A stretch of 64,000 nt of DNA from JABWBP01 sp964522165 (GTDB taxonomy: Bacteria; Calditrichota; Calditrichia; RBG-13-44-9; J075): the NCBI GenBank assembly GCA_964522165.1, contig CAZFVV010000008.1, forward strand, positions 1-64,000. Reading direction: 5' to 3'. A model generated the notes under the pieces. The model made no database searches, was not told the DNA's origin, and saw only the letters and a list, made by a program, of their open reading frames with translations. Shown piece by piece: positions 60,286 through 64,000 of the stretch (within the stretch, counting starts at the first letter, position 1; each line of letters starts with the position of its first letter). A program made the translations under genes and the position numbers.

Positions 60286-60317
60286 ATCTTAGATAAATGA
60301 TGTTTGGAGCAACAAAT

Positions 60318-60965
60318 ATGTCAAGAATCGAAATTGTTAAAAGAATTATTGATGATAAAGCGGTGGCGGTCATTCGCTTGCGCACCTCGCAGAACTTTCT
60401 GAAAGCAGCGGAGGCGCTTTATGAAGGGGAGATTTCGATACTGGAAATTACCATGACCACCCCCAATGCTTTAGCGTTAATCGAAGAGACCGTTGCCCGG
60501 ATGCCGAAGGATGTTCTCATTGGCGCCGGCTCGGTGCTGGATGCGGAGACGGCTAAACGGGTCATCGATGCCGGGGCCAGGTATGTGGTCAGCCCGGTGT
60601 TTAAAGCGGAGATCATTCAAATCGCCCATCAAAATGATGTGCCCGCCATGCCGGGATGTTTTTCACCCACGGAAATTCTGAACGCCCACGAGCAGGGCGC
60701 GGATGTCATAAAAGTGTTTCCGGCGGACATCCTGGGAATGGCGTTTTTCAAAGGCATCAAAGCGCCCATGCCCTTCCTGAACCTGATGCCCACCGGCGGC
60801 GTCACCCTCACCAATGCCGGGGAGTGGATCAAAGCCGGGGCCTGCGCGGTGGGCGTGGGCAGCGCCCTGGTGGATAATAAAGCCATCGAAGCGGGGAATT
60901 TTATCCAACTGACGGAGAACGCTAAAATTCTGCGCCAGAGTCTTTGGAAAGCGCAACAAGGTTGA
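60318..60965 (+). CDS. eda: 2-dehydro-3-deoxyphosphogluconate (KDPG) aldolase
   Basis: A 215-aa class I aldolase splitting KDPG to pyruvate and glyceraldehyde-3-phosphate. The active site is visible: Glu in 'LEITMTTP', 'LIGAGSVLDAETA' and the Schiff-base Lys in 'GADVIKVFPAD', with phosphate-binding 'MPTGGVTLTN' and 'GACAVGVGSALVD'. GGAG at 60305-60308 supports the ATG at 60318 rather than 60297. It completes the pathway with the kinase downstream. Confidence 0.95.
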   Translation: MSRIEIVKRIIDDKAVAVIRLRTSQNFLKAAEALYEGEISILEITMTTPNALALIEETVARMPKDVLIGAGSVLDAETAKRVIDAGARYVVSPVFKAEIIQIAHQNDVPAMPGCFSPTEILNAHEQGADVIKVFPADILGMAFFKGIKAPMPFLNLMPTGGVTLTNAGEWIKAGACAVGVGSALVDNKAIEAGNFIQLTENAKILRQSLWKAQQG

Positions 60966-60966
60966 G

Positions 60967-61070
60967 AATGTGTTATGGTGTTATGGTATTATAGTGTTTT
61001 GGTGTTTTGGTAGAGCCTCTCGAAACACTAAAACACAATAACACTTGAACACTAAAACACTCGAATCTAC
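60967..61070. repeat. GTGTTTTGG / AACACTAAAACAC low-complexity inverted repeat
   Basis: GTGTTATG and GTGTTTTGG words on the left half face AACACTAAAACAC and AATAACAC words on the right around a GAGCCTCTCG centre near 61013-61022. It fills the eda-kdgK gap. The layout (word array, centre, complementary word array) is the same as at 44685 with different words. Confidence 0.6.
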
Positions 61071-61080
61071 GGAGTTTATT

Positions 61081-62136
61081 ATGAATAAAAAAATCGTAAC
61101 ATTTGGCGAAATCATGCTGCGCTTATCCACCCCGGGCTTCACCCGCTTTGTGCAGGCGCAGAGTTTTGATGCGACCTTTGGCGGCGGGGAAGCCAATGTC
61201 GCGGTTTCCCTGGCGAATTACGGTCTGAACAGCTACTTCGTCAGCAGGCTGCCCAAGCATGAGATCGGGCAGGCGGCGGTCAACCACCTGCGGCGATTTG
61301 GGGTGCATACGGATTACATCGTTCGCGCCGGGGAGCGGGTCGGCATTTACTATTTGGAGACCGGGGCCAGCCAGCGCGCTTCCAAAGTGATTTATGACCG
61401 CGCCCATGCAGCAATCGCTGAAATTAAGCCGGGAGAAGTGGATTGGGAAGGAGTATTCGATCAGGCAGACTGGTTCCACTGGACCGGCATCACCCCGGCG
61501 CTGGGAGAGAAACCCCGCGCAGAGTTGGTAAAAGCCTGCCAGGTTGCCAAAGTCGCCGGAGCAATCGTTAGTTGCGACCTGAACTTCCGCAAAAAACTGT
61601 GGAGCGAGAAGGAAGCCCAGGCAACCATGCGCCCGCTGATGGAATACGTTGACGTCTGCATTGCCAACGAAGAAGACGCCGAAAAAAGCCTGGGGCTGAG
61701 CGTAGCTTCCCTTCCGGGGAAGGCCGGCCATTCTGATGTTGAATCCGCGGAACTGGATGAAACCTCCTATTTCAAAGTTGCCGGGGAATTGAAACGCCAG
61801 TATGATTTTAAGGCGGTGGCGATTACTTTGCGGGAAAGTTTCTCCGCCTCGCGCAACGGCTGGAGCGCCATTCTTTTGGATGATAAGGATTGCCGCGAAC
61901 TCTACCGCTCCAAACGCTATGATATTCAAATTGTTGACCGTGTCGGCGGCGGCGATTCTTTTGCCGGCGGATTGATTTACGGCTTGCTCACCAAATCCGA
62001 TACCCGTGAGGCCCTGGAATTTGCAGTGGCGGCCTCCTGCTTAAAACAAACCATTCCCGGCGATTTCAATTTAGTCTCAGCGGAGGAAGTGGAGAAGTTA
62101 GCCAGAGGCAGCGGTTCCGGGCGGGTGGAAAGATGA
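61081..62136 (+). CDS. kdgK: 2-keto-3-deoxygluconate kinase (PfkB family)
   Basis: A 351-aa PfkB-family kinase phosphorylating KDG to KDPG, the step before Eda. 'FGEIMLRLSTPGF' is the typical KdgK opening, 'FGGGEANVAVSLANYG' the substrate loop, and 'RVGGGDSFAGGLIYGL' the catalytic Asp and anion hole. An in-frame ATG at 61045 lies inside the repeat and is rejected. The stop overlaps the ATG at 62133 of the next frame (ATGA). Confidence 0.92.
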   Translation: MNKKIVTFGEIMLRLSTPGFTRFVQAQSFDATFGGGEANVAVSLANYGLNSYFVSRLPKHEIGQAAVNHLRRFGVHTDYIVRAGERVGIYYLETGASQRASKVIYDRAHAAIAEIKPGEVDWEGVFDQADWFHWTGITPALGEKPRAELVKACQVAKVAGAIVSCDLNFRKKLWSEKEAQATMRPLMEYVDVCIANEEDAEKSLGLSVASLPGKAGHSDVESAELDETSYFKVAGELKRQYDFKAVAITLRESFSASRNGWSAILLDDKDCRELYRSKRYDIQIVDRVGGGDSFAGGLIYGLLTKSDTREALEFAVAASCLKQTIPGDFNLVSAEEVEKLARGSGSGRVER

Positions 62137-63437
62137 GTAAAGGAAAACAATGCATGAAGAATGCAGAGTTTATCTATAACGTGGGGCTGGGTTTTACTGG
62201 TCAACCGCATGAGTGTAAACCTTACGGGTCTCACCTGCGAAATCCGTTCAATTCCCCGCCTTTACAAGGAGGGGACAGCGTCGTGAAGCGTCCAGCAAAC
62301 GACACAGGGGTGGTCGAAGCCGCTAAACTCCCCCAACCACCCCTGATTTGCTCGCTGGACGCTTCACAAATCTGTCCCCTCCTTCGTAAGGCGGGGAATT
62401 TTCCCGCTTTTTCCCGCAAAATTTGCTCAGGCTTACGCCTTCCCGGCTGGTGGAGAAGGCCTCGCCTCAGGTATTCACTCCTCCTGTTGATAATTGCCGC
62501 CTTCATTTTCAGCGGCTGCGATTCGGAACAACACACCACCGTAATCAAACTTGCCCATGTGCTGGATACCAATCACCCGGTTCATAAGGGGATGGTATTC
62601 ATGGCGAAAAAAGTGGCAGAAAAATCACAGGGGCAGATGCGGGTGGATATTTATCCCGGCGGGCAGTTGGGCGGGGAGCGCGACTTGATCGAACTGCTGC
62701 AAATCGGCAGCCTGGCGATGACCAAAGTCTCCACCGCGCCCCTGGAAGCGTTCGTGCCGGAAATGAAGATATTTGGGATTCCCTACGTTTTCCGCGATGA
62801 CGAGCACCGCTGGAAAGTATTGAAGAGCGAGATCGGCAAGCGGCTGCTGCTGGCCGGCGAGCCTTATTTCCTGCGCGGTATGTGCTATTATGACGCCGGT
62901 AGCCGCAGTTTTTACACCAAAAATCGCCCGGTGCAAACCCCGGAAAATCTTAAGGGATTAAAAATCCGGGTAATGAAAAGCATTACTTCGGTGGAGATGG
63001 TGCAGTCTCTCGGCGGTTCCGCCACCCCCATTCCCTGGGGAGAATTATATACCGCCCTGCAGCAGGGCGTGGTTGACGGCGCGGAGAATAATCCTCCCAG
63101 TTTCTACCTTTCTCGCCATTACGAAGTTTGCAAATACTATAGCCTGGATGAGCACACCTCCGTGCCGGATATCTTGCTGATGAGCACCGTGGTCTGGAAC
63201 CGTCTTACCCCTCAAGAGCGGCAATGGCTGCAAGAGGCGGTCGATGAATCCGTAGAATATCAAAAGAAGCTATGGAAGGAAGCCTCCGATGAGGCCCTTC
63301 GGGAAGTTCAAAAAGCCGGGGTGGAGATCATCTACCCTGATAAAGCCCCATTCCGCCACTCTGTTAGGGAAATGCACGACTCCTATAAAGGTACTGCTAT
63401 TTATGATTTAATTCAGGAGATTCAGGCGATAGATTAA
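62133..63437 (+). CDS. TRAP transporter solute-binding protein DctP-like, N-terminus disturbed by a repeat
   Basis: A DctP-family periplasmic binding protein, probably for uronates, feeding the DctQM permease whose small subunit follows. The mature part begins after 'LLLLIIAAFIFSGC' (lipobox Cys ~ codon 129) with 'VIKLAHVLDTNHPVHKGM'; 'DIYPGGQLGGERDLIELLQ', 'LKGLKIRVM' and 'GVVDGAENNPPSFYLSRH' are family motifs. The frame is open from ATG 62133 (ATGA overlap with kdgK), but the ~110 codons before the signal peptide look like non-native sequence and include a 151-bp inverted repeat. No good internal start was found near 62470, so the true start is unresolved. Confidence 0.85.
   Translation: MSKGKQCMKNAEFIYNVGLGFTGQPHECKPYGSHLRNPFNSPPLQGGDSVVKRPANDTGVVEAAKLPQPPLICSLDASQICPLLRKAGNFPAFSRKICSGLRLPGWWRRPRLRYSLLLLIIAAFIFSGCDSEQHTTVIKLAHVLDTNHPVHKGMVFMAKKVAEKSQGQMRVDIYPGGQLGGERDLIELLQIGSLAMTKVSTAPLEAFVPEMKIFGIPYVFRDDEHRWKVLKSEIGKRLLLAGEPYFLRGMCYYDAGSRSFYTKNRPVQTPENLKGLKIRVMKSITSVEMVQSLGGSATPIPWGELYTALQQGVVDGAENNPPSFYLSRHYEVCKYYSLDEHTSVPDILLMSTVVWNRLTPQERQWLQEAVDESVEYQKKLWKEASDEALREVQKAGVEIIYPDKAPFRHSVREMHDSYKGTAIYDLIQEIQAID
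62250..62400. repeat. 151-bp inverted-repeat (MITE-like) element at the dctP 5' end
   Basis: Terminal arms AATTCCCCGCCT...GGAGGGGACA (62250-62277) and its complement (62374-62400) match with one-base offsets over ~28 bp. An inner pair, GTGAAGCGTCCAGC and GCTGGACGCTTCAC (62283-62296 and 62353-62366), extends the fold. It is translated in frame within the long dctP reading frame. No transposase is encoded. Confidence 0.8.
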
Positions 63438-63470
63438 TAAATGCCAGGAAAATATTGTTGATTAGAGTGT

Positions 63471-63547
63471 GTCATTCCCGCATGTCTTTAGCGGGAATCC
63501 ATTTCCGAGAGCTTCATAGATGCCCGATTAAAGCATTCGGGCATGAC
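63471..63547. repeat. GTCATTCCCGC element, copy 2
   Basis: A 77-bp unit with the same ends (GTCAT/ATGAC) and the same two hairpins as copy 1 at 60114. It sits in the dctP-dctQ gap, 54 bp before the DctQ start. Confidence 0.85.
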
Positions 63548-63600
63548 AAATCCGCGAAACTTCTTGGTCTTAATTTGAGAACCTTTAAAGGTGTACTGCG

Positions 63601-64000
63601 ATGATGAAATTTACTTCCATCCTGACTAAAATCTTAAGCGTTTTTTTGATTATCCTCATGGCCGCAATGGTGCTGGATGTAAGCTGGCAGGTCTTTACCC
63701 GCTTTATTCTGAAAGATCCCAGTTCTTTTACCGAGGAACTGGCCGGGTTCCTGCTGATCTGGATCGGTTTATTAGGGGCAAGTTACGCTTATTATACCCG
63801 CGCCCACCTGGGCATTGATATTCTGACCGGTAAATTAAGCGGGGCGAACAAACGTTTCGTGGAGATTACGGTGTACACCATCGTTTTATTATTCTCCCTG
63901 CTCATTCCGCTCATCGGCGGATTTCGCCTGGTGAATCTCACTTTCACTTTAAAGCAAATCTCCCCGGCGCTGGGAATTTCCATGGGCTATATTTACCTGG
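63601..64000 (+). CDS. TRAP transporter small permease DctQ-like (partial, runs off the window)
   Basis: An open frame from ATGATG at 63601 continues to the window end (133 codons seen). It begins 'MMKFTSILTKILSVFLIILM' and shows the DctQ pattern 'VSWQVFTRFILKDPSSFTEE' followed by 'LIWIGLLGASYAYYTRAHLG', with four hydrophobic segments. DctQ is the four-helix subunit of TRAP transporters, and the large subunit DctM would be expected next. AAAGGTG lies about 10 bp upstream. Confidence 0.9.
   Translation, partial: MMKFTSILTKILSVFLIILMAAMVLDVSWQVFTRFILKDPSSFTEELAGFLLIWIGLLGASYAYYTRAHLGIDILTGKLSGANKRFVEITVYTIVLLFSLLIPLIGGFRLVNLTFTLKQISPALGISMGYIYL

Noticed and set aside
44685..62400. CRISPR arrays
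   Set aside because: The repeats are inverted or heptameric, without equal-length spacers and without cas genes; none fits a direct-repeat/spacer layout.
62231..62572. A minus-strand reading frame across the dctP 5' region
   Set aside because: It arises because the inverted repeat is open on both strands; no start context or homology was seen.

Overview
ORGANISM. The window looks like a genome fragment from the FCB superphylum, most likely a Calditrichota/KSB1-like or Ignavibacteria-like bacterium. Three secreted proteins end in a type IX secretion (T9SS) sorting domain of the 'FQNYPNPFNP ... GVYxYRL' type. PorV/PorQ-like outer-membrane proteins and a TonB-dependent receptor with a carboxypeptidase-regulatory N-domain are present. 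The spacers are full of palindromic and heptanucleotide repeats. This placement is an inference; no rRNA is present.

LEFT PART (1-27.7 kb): an accessory island. It opens with two small membrane proteins (DUF805, SLATT-like). Next come the distal genes of an extracellular contractile injection system (eCIS): a tail-protein-I-like baseplate protein carrying a WLFW-repeat domain, and a DUF6519-type protein. A secreted CBM9-like protein, an unusual Lgt-like enzyme, two DUF4157 (eCIS-core) cargo proteins, a broken third cargo gene and an M15 endolysin-like peptidase follow. A tight operon then occupies 14.5-24.1 kb: an unrecognised 302-aa protein, two near-identical CHAT caspase-like proteases, a 1326-aa TPR protein whose C-terminus resembles the cytoplasmic domain of the type III export gate FlhA/SctV (FHIPEP), a second protein with the same domain, and a YgiT-type zinc finger. 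No other type III secretion gene is visible. This is the best candidate for an undescribed system. A GNAT/NUDIX cassette-like run, a hypothetical gene and a TonB-domain lipoprotein follow. The region ends at a 3' fragment of a tRNA-Leu(UAA) gene with its terminator, which reads as the right attachment site of an integrated element lying to the left.

RIGHT PART (28-64 kb): a glyoxalase-like gene, an S46 peptidase and a membrane-anchored winged-helix regulator precede a large pectin/polygalacturonate utilisation locus. Extracellular and periplasmic enzymes are GH105, GH28, PL9, PL1, CE8 pectinesterase and a DUF4861 protein. Surface proteins are a TonB receptor, its secreted partner, two PorV-like proteins and two T9SS cell-surface proteins. 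Catabolism is encoded by a cupin, KduD, KduI, UxaC, UxaE, a mannonate-oxidoreductase-like SDR, KDPG aldolase and KDG kinase. A TRAP transporter (DctP, and DctQ cut by the window end) probably imports the uronates. Together these convert pectin to pyruvate and glyceraldehyde-3-phosphate, except that mannonate dehydratase (UxuA) is not in the window.

REPEATS. The pectin-locus spacers hold several families of inverted repeats (TTTTTGACAGGAT family, GTCATTCCCGC family, GGAGTGCAA hairpins, AGA/TCT-loop hairpins, TATTGCG and GGCAGTA heptamers). Some sit inside one another and some have entered coding sequence.
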